DNA of 64,000 nt, from contig JAHFUP010000003.1 of assembly GCA_023265025.1 (NCBI GenBank), forward strand, positions 1 through 64,000. Direction: 5' to 3'. Shown piece after piece: positions 16,930-25,672 of this stretch. Position numbers and translations under genes: made by a program. The notes below the pieces were generated by a model. That model ran no database searches. It was not told the origin of the DNA and worked only from the letters and a program-made list of their open reading frames with translations. Position 1 is the stretch's first letter. Each line of letters begins with the position of its first letter. The stretch comes from Acidimicrobiia bacterium. GTDB taxonomy: Bacteria > Actinomycetota > Acidimicrobiia > Acidimicrobiales > AC-14.

Positions 16930-17934
16930 GTGCGACGCAACCGCCGTTTGGCTGCCTTCAGCGCCAGCCTCTTCCTCTTCCTTGCCGCCTGCGCAGGAAA
17001 CGCGCCCCAGGACACCCTCGAGCCGAAGGGGCCGGTCGCCAGGCAGATCGACCACCTCATCAACCCGGTGTTCATCGTGGCCGGCGTGGTGTTCGTGCTG
17101 GTCGAGGGCCTGGTCCTGCTGGCCGTCATCAAGTTCCGGGCCCGACCCGACTCCCCGGAGCCCGAGCAGATCCACGGCAACACGCGGTTGGAGGTGGGCT
17201 GGACGCTCGCGCCGGCCCTGATCCTCCTGGCCGTCGCCGTGCCGACGATCGCCACCATCTTCGACCTGTCCAAGAAGCCGGAGAACGCGGTCAACGTGAC
17301 CGTGATCGGCCACCAGTTCTGGTGGGAGTACCGCTACGAGGACCTCGGCGTGGTCACCGCCAACGAGCTCCGGATGCCCGTCGGGCGCCCGGTCGAGCTG
17401 ACCCTGAACAGCGACGACGTGATCCACAGCTACTGGATCCCGCCGCTGGGTGGCAAGACCGACGTCGTCCCCGGCCGGAACAACACGATGCACCTCGAGG
17501 CCGAGACCCCGGGCGAGTACCTCGGCCAGTGCACCGAGTTCTGCGGCGCCTCCCATGCCAACATGCGGGCCAAGGCCATCGCCATGGCCCCCGCCGACTT
17601 CGACGCCTGGGTGGCGGGCCAGAAGGCGGCGGCCCCGGCGCCGGCGGCCGGCACCATGGCCGAGGAGGGTGCCTTGCTCTTCGCCCAGAAGGGCTGCGGC
17701 GGCTGCCACACCGTCCAGGGCGTCTCGGAGGGCAAGATCGGGCCCAACCTGACCCACCTGGCCACCCGCACCACCTTCGCCGGCAGCATCTTCAACAACA
17801 ACGACCAGAACCTGCGTACGTGGCTCCGCGATCCCCAGGCCGCCAAGCCGGGGAACAAGATGATCATCCCGGGCGGGCCGCTCGCCCCCGACGAGATCAC
17901 CAAGCTCATCGCCTACCTGGATACCCTCCGATGA
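16930..17934 (+). CDS. ctaC: Cytochrome c oxidase subunit II with fused cytochrome c
   Basis: This 334-residue lipoprotein-like precursor (FLAACAG near residue 20) has two transmembrane helices (about 43-65 and 88-112). The CuA domain contains HSYWIPP and the CuA loop GQCTEFCGASHANM. The C-terminal class I cytochrome c has CGGCH near 256 and an axial Met near 310. It is thus a caa3-type subunit II that accepts electrons from a cytochrome c or bc1 complex and passes them to heme a. The start is GTG at 16930 with AGGAAG upstream. Confidence 0.96.
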   Translation: MRRNRRLAAFSASLFLFLAACAGNAPQDTLEPKGPVARQIDHLINPVFIVAGVVFVLVEGLVLLAVIKFRARPDSPEPEQIHGNTRLEVGWTLAPALILLAVAVPTIATIFDLSKKPENAVNVTVIGHQFWWEYRYEDLGVVTANELRMPVGRPVELTLNSDDVIHSYWIPPLGGKTDVVPGRNNTMHLEAETPGEYLGQCTEFCGASHANMRAKAIAMAPADFDAWVAGQKAAAPAPAAGTMAEEGALLFAQKGCGGCHTVQGVSEGKIGPNLTHLATRTTFAGSIFNNNDQNLRTWLRDPQAAKPGNKMIIPGGPLAPDEITKLIAYLDTLR

Positions 17935-17954
17935 CGCCCGTGGAGGCTTTTTAG

Positions 17955-19997
17955 ATGGCAATCGTCACGCCGCCGCGGCCGGAGGCCCTGGCGCCCGAGC
18001 AGCCCCTCAACAAACCCGTCCGCTTCATCCGCCGGCCCACCGGCTACACCCCCGGGATCTGGGGGTGGATGACCACCGTCGATCACAAGAAGATCGGCAT
18101 CATGTACTCGGTCACCGCCTTCTTCTTCTTCCTGATCGGCGGTATCGAGGCCCTGCTCCTGCGCATCCAGCTGGGCGGCCCCGACCAGACCTTCCTGCGG
18201 GCGGACACCTACAACCAGGTGTTCACCATGCACGGCACGACGATGATCTTCCTCGTCATCATGCCGCTGTCGGCCGGCCTGGCGAACTACCTCCTGCCGA
18301 TCATGATCGGGGCGCGCGACGTCGCCTTCCCCCGCCTCAACGCCCTGGGCTACTGGGTCTTCCTCGCCGGCGGCCTGTTCATGTACTCCAGCTTCTTCCT
18401 GGGCGGGGCGCCCAACGGCGGGTGGTTCGGGTACGTCCCCCTGACCCGGAACCTGCCCGGCCACAACGTCGACTACTGGGTCTTCGGCCTCCAGATCCTC
18501 GGCATCGCCTCGCTGACCGGTGCGGTCAACCTGATCGTCACCGTGATCAACATGCGGGCGCCGGGCATGAGCCTGATGCGCATGCCCATCTTCGTGTGGA
18601 TGAGCCTGGTGGCCCAGTTCCTGCTGCTCTTCGCCATCCCGGTCATCACCGTCGCCCTGTTCCTGCTCAGCTTCGACCGGCTGTTCTCCACCAACTTCTT
18701 CAACGTCGCCGCGGGATCGGATCCACTCCTCTGGCAACACCTCTTCTGGTTGTTCGGCCACCCGGAGGTGTACATCCTCATCCTGCCGGCCATGGGCATC
18801 GTGTCCGAAGTGCTGCCGGTGTTCTCCCGCAAGCCGCTGTTCGGCTACCAGGTCATGGTGTTCTCGGGCATCGCCATCGGCTTCATGGGCTGGGGCGTGT
18901 GGGCCCACCACATGTTCGCCACCGGCCTCGGACCGGTGGCCGTGTCCGCCTTCAGCGCCTCGACGATGTTCATCGCGGTGCCGACGGGCGTGAAGATCTT
19001 CAACTGGATCAGCACGTTGTGGAAGGGGAAACTCACCTTCCCGACCCCGATGCTCTTCGCCATCGGGTTCGTCGCCATGTTCACCATCGGTGGGCTGTCC
19101 GGCGTGACCCACGGCGTCGTGCCCGCCGACACCCAGCAGACCGACACCTACTACATCGTCGCCCACTTCCACTACGTGCTCTTCGGCGGGAGCATGTTCG
19201 GCCTCTTCGCCGGGGCCTACTACTGGTACCCGAAGTTCGCCGGCAAGTTGCTGAACGAGCGGCTGGGCAAGATCCACTTCTGGCTGATGTTCATCGGCTT
19301 CAACATGACGTTCGGCCCGTTCCACATCCTGGGCCTCCAGGGCATGCCCCGCCGCATCTACACCTACCCGGAGGGCCGGGGCTGGGACGTGTGGAACCTG
19401 GTGTCCACCATCGGGTCGTTCGTCATCGCCCTGTCGATCCTGACCTTCTGCATCAACGTCCTGAAGACCCGGAAGACGCAGCAGGACGTGGGCGAGGACC
19501 CCTGGGACGCCCGCACGCTCGAGTGGACGATCCCGTCGCCGCCGCCGGAGTACAACTTCAAGGAGATCCCGCTCGTCACCAGCCGCGACGAGCTGTGGCA
19601 CCGCAAGTACACCGAGGACGACGACGGCCGCAGCGTGCGCCGTGCGGTCACCCTCGAGCAGCCCGAAATGCCGGGGACCGAGGTGGAGCCCTCGACCGAC
19701 GCCCACGACGGCCCGGACCACGCGGAGGGCGACGATGGCCATACGGACCCGGCTCACGACGACGAGGAGCACGAGCCGCACATCCACATGCCGTCGCCGT
19801 CGTACTGGCCGCTGCTCACCGCCCTCGGCCTGCCGATCCTGTCCTACGGGATGATCTACAAGACCTGGGCCGTCGCCATCCTGGGCGGCGTCTGGATCTT
19901 CGGCAGCATCTACTCCTGGGCCCTCGAGCCGGCGACCGCCCCCGAGGACCTGCCCGACCACGGCTCGGACGAGAGCCTTGAGGCGGTGCACGCATGA
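17955..19997 (+). CDS. ctaD: Cytochrome c oxidase subunit I (canonical), with C-terminal helical extension
   Basis: This 680-residue protein has every heme-copper oxidase ligand: His93 (FTMHG), His269 with Glu271 (HPEVY), His318-His319, Lys347 of the K channel, His404 and His406 (AHFHYV), and Asp122 of the D channel. It reduces oxygen to water and pumps protons. After the usual end (SPPPEYNF near 540) comes an acidic His/Asp-rich linker. Two extra helices follow at about 615-655 (YWPLLTALG and VAILGGVWIFG), resembling a fused small subunit IV. It is the reference for judging the defective paralogue at 8548. Confidence 0.97.
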   Translation: MAIVTPPRPEALAPEQPLNKPVRFIRRPTGYTPGIWGWMTTVDHKKIGIMYSVTAFFFFLIGGIEALLLRIQLGGPDQTFLRADTYNQVFTMHGTTMIFLVIMPLSAGLANYLLPIMIGARDVAFPRLNALGYWVFLAGGLFMYSSFFLGGAPNGGWFGYVPLTRNLPGHNVDYWVFGLQILGIASLTGAVNLIVTVINMRAPGMSLMRMPIFVWMSLVAQFLLLFAIPVITVALFLLSFDRLFSTNFFNVAAGSDPLLWQHLFWLFGHPEVYILILPAMGIVSEVLPVFSRKPLFGYQVMVFSGIAIGFMGWGVWAHHMFATGLGPVAVSAFSASTMFIAVPTGVKIFNWISTLWKGKLTFPTPMLFAIGFVAMFTIGGLSGVTHGVVPADTQQTDTYYIVAHFHYVLFGGSMFGLFAGAYYWYPKFAGKLLNERLGKIHFWLMFIGFNMTFGPFHILGLQGMPRRIYTYPEGRGWDVWNLVSTIGSFVIALSILTFCINVLKTRKTQQDVGEDPWDARTLEWTIPSPPPEYNFKEIPLVTSRDELWHRKYTEDDDGRSVRRAVTLEQPEMPGTEVEPSTDAHDGPDHAEGDDGHTDPAHDDEEHEPHIHMPSPSYWPLLTALGLPILSYGMIYKTWAVAILGGVWIFGSIYSWALEPATAPEDLPDHGSDESLEAVHA

Positions 19998-20617
19998 CCG
20001 ACGTGATCAGCGCCGCCGCTGGCAGCCACACCGAAGTCGAGCCCGGGCACCCGCCCACGTCCACCGGTCTCACCAACGAGAAGGTGGGGATGTGGGCGTT
20101 CCTGGGGTCGGAGTGCCTGCTCTTCGGCGCCCTGATCTCGACCTACCTGCTGTTCAAGGGCCAGAGCGCCCCCGGCACGATCACGCCGCACGACGTCTTC
20201 GACATCCCCTACACCTCGGTCAGCTCCTTCGTCCTGCTGATGAGCAGCCTCACCATGGTGCTGGCCCTCGCCGGCATCCAGCGGGGCGACCACCGCCTCA
20301 CCCGCGTGTGGCTGCTGACCACCGCCCTCCTCGGCGCCAGCTTCGTCGCCGGCCAGGCCTACGAGTTCACCGTCTTCGTGCGCGAGGGCATGAACCTCCG
20401 GGTCAACCTGTTCGGGTCGAGCTTCTTCGTCCTCACCGGGTTCCACGGCGCCCACGTGACCATCGGCGTGCTCATGCTTCTCTCGCTGTACAGCCTCTCG
20501 CTGAAGGGGAAGCTGCCGGCCGAGAAGGCCGAGACGGTCGAGCTGGTCGGTCTCTACTGGCACTTCGTCGACGTGGTCTGGATCGTGATCTTCACCCTCG
20601 TGTACCTCATCCCATGA
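19994..20617 (+). CDS. ctaE: Cytochrome c oxidase subunit III
   Basis: This 207-residue membrane protein of five helices has GFHGAHVTIG near 147-156 and YWHFVDVVWIVIF near 186-198, both diagnostic of subunit III. ATG 19994 overlaps the ctaD stop by four bases. The five-helix form is usual in actinobacteria. Confidence 0.96.
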   Translation: MTDVISAAAGSHTEVEPGHPPTSTGLTNEKVGMWAFLGSECLLFGALISTYLLFKGQSAPGTITPHDVFDIPYTSVSSFVLLMSSLTMVLALAGIQRGDHRLTRVWLLTTALLGASFVAGQAYEFTVFVREGMNLRVNLFGSSFFVLTGFHGAHVTIGVLMLLSLYSLSLKGKLPAEKAETVELVGLYWHFVDVVWIVIFTLVYLIP

Positions 20618-20970
20618 GCACGCCTCCCTCCACCCGCGACGAGGCCACCGGCCCGGTCGTCGAGGTCGACCCCGCCGAAGGCGGCACCCACCACCAGCAC
20701 CCGGGCGAGGGCCAGTACATCAAGATCGCTCTGATCCTGGCCGCGATCACGGCCGTCGAGGTGGGTCTCTCCTACTGGGACGCGGTCAAGGACTTCCGCG
20801 CCCCGCTCCTTATCTTCCTGTCGGTCATCAAGTTCGTCATGGTCGTCGCCTTCTTCATGCACCTCCGGTTCGACAGCCGCCTCTTCCGGCGGTTGTTCAT
20901 CGCCGGCATCGGGCTGGCGATCTTCTGCTTCACCATCGTGCTCACCACCTTCCACGTCTGGACGAGGTGA
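20614..20970 (+). CDS. Cytochrome c oxidase subunit IV family protein
   Basis: This 118-residue protein has a hydrophilic His/Glu-rich N-terminus of 33 residues and three transmembrane helices. The AFFMHLRFDSRLFRRLF segment near 85-101 is typical of the CyoD/COX4-pro family. ATG 20614 overlaps the ctaE stop (ATGA). It should stabilise the oxidase rather than bind cofactors. Confidence 0.9.
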   Translation: MSTPPSTRDEATGPVVEVDPAEGGTHHQHPGEGQYIKIALILAAITAVEVGLSYWDAVKDFRAPLLIFLSVIKFVMVVAFFMHLRFDSRLFRRLFIAGIGLAIFCFTIVLTTFHVWTR

Positions 20971-20980
20971 CCCGAGGGCG

Positions 20981-21850
20981 ATGACCGTGGCGGCTGCCGT
21001 CCCGTTCCCGCACTGGCACCCCCACGTCGACGTCTGGGCCCTGATCGGCGCCTTCGCCGTCCTGTACGTCCTCTCGGTCCGCCGGGAGCGGGCCCGCCGG
21101 CCCGGCGAGGCGGTGCTCACCCGGGCGCAGGGGTGGTGCTTCGCCGGCGCCCTGGTCACGACGTTCCTGGCCTCGGACTGGCCGGTGCACGACGTGGCCG
21201 AGGGCTACCTGTACAGCGTCCACATGGTCCAGCACCTGATGCTGACCCTGGTCGTGGCCCTGCTCCTGCTGGCCGGCACGCCGGCGTGGATGGCCCGCAA
21301 CATCCTCGGACGCGGAAGAACGCTCCGCGCCGTGCGGACCATGAGCCGCCCGGTCACAGGGCTCATTCAGTTCAACATCGTGCTGGTCCTGAGCCACTGG
21401 CCCGTGGTCGTGGAGGCCACCGTCCGCCACCACCCGTTGCACTTCGTCGCCCATGCGGTGCTGCTGGTGTCGGCCGTGCTGATGTGGATGCCCGTCGCCA
21501 GCCCGCTGCAGGAGATCCGGCGGATCAAGCCGCCGGCGCAGATGCTCTACCTGTTCCTGCAGACGATCGTCCCCACCGTGCCGGCGTCGTTCCTGACCTT
21601 CAACGACCACCCGCTCTACAAGATCTACGCCACCTTTCCCCGGCTCTGGGGCATCTCCGCGCTCACCGACCAGCAGACCGCCGGGTTGATCATGAAGATC
21701 GTCGGTGGCCTCTACCTGTGGGTCATCATCGCCATCGTGTTCTTCCGCTGGTACGCCAGCGAGGAGCGGCGGGAGGTCGCGGAGAAGAACGGCGTCCTGA
21801 CCTGGGAGGACGTTGAGCAGGAGCTGCTGGCCCCGCCGAACTCGCGCTGA
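20981..21850 (+). CDS. ctaG: CtaG-type cytochrome oxidase assembly protein
   Basis: This 289-residue protein of about seven helices has the HMVQHLMLTLV motif near 80, SHWPVVVEA near 139 and FNDHPLYKIYA near 206, as in the caa3_CtaG family. It is thought to help deliver copper to the oxidase. It is the last gene of the aa3 operon, ten bases after the subunit IV gene. The N-terminal HWHPH at 11-15 may bind copper. A CsoR-like site begins directly after its stop codon. Confidence 0.92.
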   Translation: MTVAAAVPFPHWHPHVDVWALIGAFAVLYVLSVRRERARRPGEAVLTRAQGWCFAGALVTTFLASDWPVHDVAEGYLYSVHMVQHLMLTLVVALLLLAGTPAWMARNILGRGRTLRAVRTMSRPVTGLIQFNIVLVLSHWPVVVEATVRHHPLHFVAHAVLLVSAVLMWMPVASPLQEIRRIKPPAQMLYLFLQTIVPTVPASFLTFNDHPLYKIYATFPRLWGISALTDQQTAGLIMKIVGGLYLWVIIAIVFFRWYASEERREVAEKNGVLTWEDVEQELLAPPNSR

Positions 21851-21851
21851 C

Positions 21852-21866
21852 ACCCCCTAGGGGTAT
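21852..21866. promoter_or_regulatory. CsoR-like copper operator
   Basis: ACCCCCTAGGGGTAT differs by one base from ACCCCGTAGGGGTAT at 27740-27754 in front of csoR. CsoR sites are GC-rich dyads of this kind. The site would control transcription of the secreted-protein pair at 21975-24250 under copper stress. Confidence 0.65.
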
Positions 21867-21921
21867 CCACCTAGATGTCAGCGGCACCTATTGATGACCG
21901 CCGGGTCGCCGGGGAGGATGA

Positions 21922-21949
21922 AAAGAGCCGCCGCCCTCGGCGGCTCTTT
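21922..21949 (+). terminator. Intrinsic terminator or leader hairpin
   Basis: A perfect 12-base stem (AAAGAGCCGCCG and its complement) closes a CCCT loop, and its 3' arm ends in CTTTCGTTTC. It most simply terminates the oxidase operon. It lies downstream of the CsoR-like site and upstream of ATG 21975, so it could also attenuate transcription from a promoter at that operator. Confidence 0.75.
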
Positions 21950-21974
21950 CGTTTCACGGACTGGGGGAAATCAG

Positions 21975-22589
21975 ATGCAGAGACGACTTCCGCGCCGCTG
22001 GTTCGCAGCGCTCGCCGGAGCTGCGGGAGCGGCCGGCGTGCTGCTTCCGGTCAGCGCGGCCTGGGCGCCCCACGTGGCCCAACTCCAGGTGACGCCCACG
22101 AGCTTCAAGGCCGGCGACACCGTGACGGTGTTCGGGCCCAGTGGCTACGGCGCAACCAACCCCGTCGAGATCCGTCTCGACTCCGCCGACGCACCCGTGC
22201 TCGGCAGCTTCAGGACCTCCGGGTCCGGCTTCGCCATGTGGGGCCCCGGCACGATCACCATTCCCGCCGACGTGAAGCCCGGCGTCCACACCCTCTGGGC
22301 CACCCAGAAGCTGGAGGAGTCCGAGAAGCTGATCCGGGGCATGCCGACCAAGACCCTGGTCCAGGTGCGCAACGCTGACGGGTCCGGACCTGTGCTCGGG
22401 ATCGACACGTCGCCGCAGATCGAGCCCCGGCCCACCGGCCTGGTCGAGGACAAGCCGGTCAGCACCGGCGCCCTCGTCCTGGTGGGGCTCGGTGTGGCCG
22501 GCGTGGCCATGTTCGCCGCCGGCGGCGCGGCCCTGATGTCGTCCCGCCGCAGCTCGCCGTCGGTCCAGAAGGTCGGAGGTCGCAAGTGA
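21975..22589 (+). CDS. Secreted membrane-anchored Ig-like protein
   Basis: In this 204-residue protein a signal peptide (RR near residues 4-7, then a hydrophobic run to about 30) precedes a beta domain of about 115 residues. That domain (VTPTSFKAGDTVTVFGPSGYG) resembles an IPT/Ig-like module. A transmembrane helix at about 160-185 and a basic tail anchor it. GGGGGA lies six bases before the ATG. The stop overlaps the start of the BNR-protein gene, so both are made together. The first mature residues include HVAQL, but no copper-binding motif is obvious. It resembles CopC only in size and export. Confidence 0.75.
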   Translation: MQRRLPRRWFAALAGAAGAAGVLLPVSAAWAPHVAQLQVTPTSFKAGDTVTVFGPSGYGATNPVEIRLDSADAPVLGSFRTSGSGFAMWGPGTITIPADVKPGVHTLWATQKLEESEKLIRGMPTKTLVQVRNADGSGPVLGIDTSPQIEPRPTGLVEDKPVSTGALVLVGLGVAGVAMFAAGGAALMSSRRSSPSVQKVGGRK

Positions 22590-24250
22590 GCCGCCAGACG
22601 ACCCGCCGCCGGCTCGCCGCCCTCGGCGCGCTGCCCATCCTCGCCCTCGCCGGCGGGGAGGGCATGGCCGCCGAGGCCGACGGCCCCCGCGTGACCGCCT
22701 CGGTCCGCGCCACCGGCGAGGACCTGGCACCGACCCGTACCTACGGCGCGCCGTTCCTGGCCGTCGACCCTGAGAACCCCGACCACATCGTGGCCGCCAC
22801 TCCCGAGATGCGCAGCCGGACGTGCCGGCTCATGCGCTCCCTCGACGCCGGCCGCAGTTGGAAGCTGATGGAGGCGTTCCCGTCGCCCCAGAGCTACCCG
22901 TTCTGCTTCCACACCTCCGGCACCAGCACCCAGACGCCGATCTCCTTCGGGCGTGACGGCGCCGTCTACTACGCGCTCAACGGCTGGGACAACCAGGACG
23001 TCGGCTCCGGCTCGGACCACCCCGGCACCTATGCAAACTTCAGCGTCCTCGTGGCCAGGACCGGTGACCTGGGCGAGACCTGGGACCCGGTCATGGTGCG
23101 CGACGCCCGGGGCAAGACGGGCGCCGGCCAGGCCGAGAACAACCGGCCCATCAATGGCATCGCGGTCGACTCGAAGACCGGCAGCGTCGACACCGTCTAC
23201 GTCGGCTGGAGCCAGAGCTTCCCGCAGGCCACGCCGGCCCAGGTGGGCCAGACGGTCATCGCCACGTCCACCGATGGCGGCAAGACCTACGGTGAGCCGG
23301 TCAAGGTGACGACCGACTATTGGAAGTCGGTGGTCAACAAGCCTGACGCCGACAAGTGGGGCGGCAGCAGCCCGACCCTCACCGTGACCGACAACGGCAC
23401 GCTCTACGCTGTCTTCTACGCCTCGGCCACCGGGCAGCCCGCCGGCGCCCAGGTCAACTCGATCCTGCTGGCCAAGTCGACCGACAAGGGCAAGACCTTC
23501 CAGGTCAACGAGATCGCCCCGCCGAGCGGCTTCTACCAGGCCGGCGCCCTCATGGACTGGTCGACGGAGGGCGGCCCCGAGGGCACCCTGCACATCGTCT
23601 ACGAGGACAAGGTCGCCTCGCCGGGGCAGACCACCATCCCGCTGGGCGACCGTGACGTCTTCACCCGCCGGTCCACCGACGGCGGAAAGACGTGGTCGGA
23701 GGGCAAGCTGCTCAACGACGACCCGTACGACCCGAAGGACGGCGGCCACAGTCAGAACAACCCGAGCGTCAGCGTCGCCCCCAATGGGCGGGTGGACGCT
23801 GTCTGGTGGGACTTCCGCAACGACATGGGCCAGTTCCAGAACGACGTCTACTACTCCTACTCGGAGGACAACGGCGCCACTTGGTCCAAGAACATCCGGG
23901 CCAACGACCGGTCTATCGACCGCCGGCTCGGCGTGTGGAGCAACGGCTACGACATGCGGATGCCGGTCGGGGTGGTGTCCACCGACAAGGTGGCCGTCTT
24001 CGCCTGGGACGACACCCGCAACGCCGACACCCTGACCCAGGGCCAGGACGTCTACACCGCCATCGTCCAGCACGAGGCGCTGGGGTCGGGTACCTCCGAC
24101 GCCCTGCGGTACGCCCTCGCCGGCCTGATCGGCCTCGCGGCGGTGGGCCTCGTCCTTCTGGCGGCCAGCACGATCAGCGGCCGGCGGCGCCCGAAGGGGT
24201 CGCCGGCGCCGGACCCGGAGGCCTCGCGGGGCCGGGTGGGAAGCGCGTAG
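22586..24250 (+). CDS. Surface-anchored BNR-repeat protein, copy 2
   Basis: This 554-residue paralogue of the protein at 15216 has a signal peptide, Asp boxes such as STDGGKTY, STDGGKTW and SEDNGATW, and a transmembrane helix near 510-535 with an Arg-rich tail. The two share the segments DVYY, ANDRSIDR/LNDRAIDR and WDDTRN in the last blade. GTG 22586 overlaps the preceding stop by four bases. Its location behind a CsoR-like site suggests copper-responsive expression. A catalytic sialidase function is not supported by visible residues. Confidence 0.82.
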   Translation: MSRQTTRRRLAALGALPILALAGGEGMAAEADGPRVTASVRATGEDLAPTRTYGAPFLAVDPENPDHIVAATPEMRSRTCRLMRSLDAGRSWKLMEAFPSPQSYPFCFHTSGTSTQTPISFGRDGAVYYALNGWDNQDVGSGSDHPGTYANFSVLVARTGDLGETWDPVMVRDARGKTGAGQAENNRPINGIAVDSKTGSVDTVYVGWSQSFPQATPAQVGQTVIATSTDGGKTYGEPVKVTTDYWKSVVNKPDADKWGGSSPTLTVTDNGTLYAVFYASATGQPAGAQVNSILLAKSTDKGKTFQVNEIAPPSGFYQAGALMDWSTEGGPEGTLHIVYEDKVASPGQTTIPLGDRDVFTRRSTDGGKTWSEGKLLNDDPYDPKDGGHSQNNPSVSVAPNGRVDAVWWDFRNDMGQFQNDVYYSYSEDNGATWSKNIRANDRSIDRRLGVWSNGYDMRMPVGVVSTDKVAVFAWDDTRNADTLTQGQDVYTAIVQHEALGSGTSDALRYALAGLIGLAAVGLVLLAASTISGRRRPKGSPAPDPEASRGRVGSA

Positions 24251-24271
24251 CTCGACCGCACAACTGACGAC

Positions 24272-24308
24272 GGACCGGTTCGGCCGCATCGCGCGGGCGA
24301 ACCGGTCC
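24272..24308. terminator. Hairpin after the second BNR gene
   Basis: GGACCGGTTCG and CGAACCGGTCC form a perfect 11-base stem around a 15-base loop. It begins 22 bases after the BNR stop codon and ends 24 before the next start. A short TTT follows downstream. It probably terminates the Ig-like/BNR operon. Confidence 0.65.
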
Positions 24309-24331
24309 TCGTCGCGTTTAGCCTTCCGGCG

Positions 24332-25672
24332 ATGAAGGCCCTGAAGTTCCGCGTCAGCGGGATCCCGGTACGGGTCGAGCCCATCTTCTTTCTGCTCCTG
24401 GGCTTCCTGGCGTTGGCGTGGGGCTTCACGGGCGTGCTCATCCCGATCTTCATGGTGATCGCCGCCCTGTCCGTGCTGATCCACGAGCTGGGGCACGCCA
24501 CGGCCGAGCGGTCCTTCGGTGCCCACCCCACCATCACCCTCCACGGGTTCGGGGGCCACACGACCGCGTCGAACCAGCCCCGAGGCCGGTCGATCGTGGT
24601 CACGCTCGCCGGGCCGGGGGCGGGATTCCTGTTGGCCATCCTCGGCGTGGCCCTGTCCCAGGTGGTAACCACGGACTCGGACACAGTCCAGCGCGCGCTC
24701 GACGCTCTCGTCTGGGTGAACGTGCTCTGGGGGGTCATCAACCTCCTGCCCATCCTGCCGATGGACGGCGGGCACGTGGCCGCCGACGTGTTCGGCCTGC
24801 ATACCGCCCGGGTGCTGTCGATCGCCGGCGCCGCCATCCTGGGCATCTACGGCCTCACCCAGGGGCTGATCTTCATGACCATCATGGCGGCCATGTTCGG
24901 AAGCCAGAGCCTGAACGCCCTGCGGGCCGACAAGAACCGTCCCCAGCTCCAGCAGCTCGACGAGGCGCGAGCCGCCCTGCTGCAGGGCCGTACCCCCGAG
25001 GCGGTGGAGAAAATCCAGGCCGTCATCACGCGGCCGTTGACCTTCGAGGTCGAGGTGACGGCGGCCGAGCTGTTGGCCTGGGCCCGGCTGGCCGAGTTGC
25101 AGCCGGAGGAAGCCCGGGCCGCCCTCGACACGCTGCGGGGTGGCGTCTCCCGCACGAGCCAGCTCGTGCAGCGAATGGTGGACCTGGCCGAGGGCAAGCA
25201 GAACGAGCACCTGGCGCCGGCCTTCGTCTACTGCGACGACGTGGTGGCGGCCATGATCGCGTCCCGCACGATCTGCGCCGCCGGTCTGCTCGACCGGGTG
25301 CTCGAGGAGATGGCCACCCTGCCGGCGCTGCCCGGGCCGCCGAGGAACAACGGCTACCGGGCCCTCCAGCTCGGTCTGCACCACGCCGGCCGGTACCGGG
25401 ACGCGGCGCGGGTGGGCGACATCCTGTTCCAGGCCGAGCCGGGGGCGCTGGTGGCTTACAACGTGGCGTGCAGCTCGGCCCTCGCCGGCGAGGAGGAGTC
25501 GGCGCTGGCGTGGCTGGACCGCGCCGTCGAGCACGGGTTCCGCGACACCGACCTGCTCGACCGCGACAACAACTTCGACACCATCCGTGACACCGACGGC
25601 TTCCGCGCCCTTCGGTCCTGGATGGAAGCGGGGCCGCCCGGCACCGAGTCGCAGGAGGCGGCCGGGTCTTAG
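24332..25672 (+). CDS. M50 (site-2-protease-like) membrane metalloprotease with C-terminal helical domain
   Basis: This 446-residue protein has the zinc motif HELGH at 51-55 in a transmembrane helix and a second motif NLLPILPMDGG at 138-147, whose Asp145 is the third ligand. This is the fold of intramembrane M50 peptidases. About six helices end near 205. The remaining 240 residues are soluble and helical with TPR-like repeats, for example the pattern around 380-415. The family usually cleaves membrane-bound anti-sigma factors or signalling proteins; the helical tail may recognise them. The gene ends four bases inside the convergent copper ATPase gene. Confidence 0.88.
   Translation: MKALKFRVSGIPVRVEPIFFLLLGFLALAWGFTGVLIPIFMVIAALSVLIHELGHATAERSFGAHPTITLHGFGGHTTASNQPRGRSIVVTLAGPGAGFLLAILGVALSQVVTTDSDTVQRALDALVWVNVLWGVINLLPILPMDGGHVAADVFGLHTARVLSIAGAAILGIYGLTQGLIFMTIMAAMFGSQSLNALRADKNRPQLQQLDEARAALLQGRTPEAVEKIQAVITRPLTFEVEVTAAELLAWARLAELQPEEARAALDTLRGGVSRTSQLVQRMVDLAEGKQNEHLAPAFVYCDDVVAAMIASRTICAAGLLDRVLEEMATLPALPGPPRNNGYRALQLGLHHAGRYRDAARVGDILFQAEPGALVAYNVACSSALAGEEESALAWLDRAVEHGFRDTDLLDRDNNFDTIRDTDGFRALRSWMEAGPPGTESQEAAGS

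Noticed and set aside
21875-22378. Overlapping frame starting near the CsoR-like site
   Set aside because: It runs across the hairpin and out of frame through the Ig-like gene. After its first 30 residues it has no protein-like pattern. A very short leader peptide cannot be fully excluded.
22145-25534. Minus-strand open frame of about 1100 codons
   Set aside because: It lies antisense to the Ig-like, BNR and M50 genes. Its residues reflect the mirror of high G+C third positions rather than a protein.
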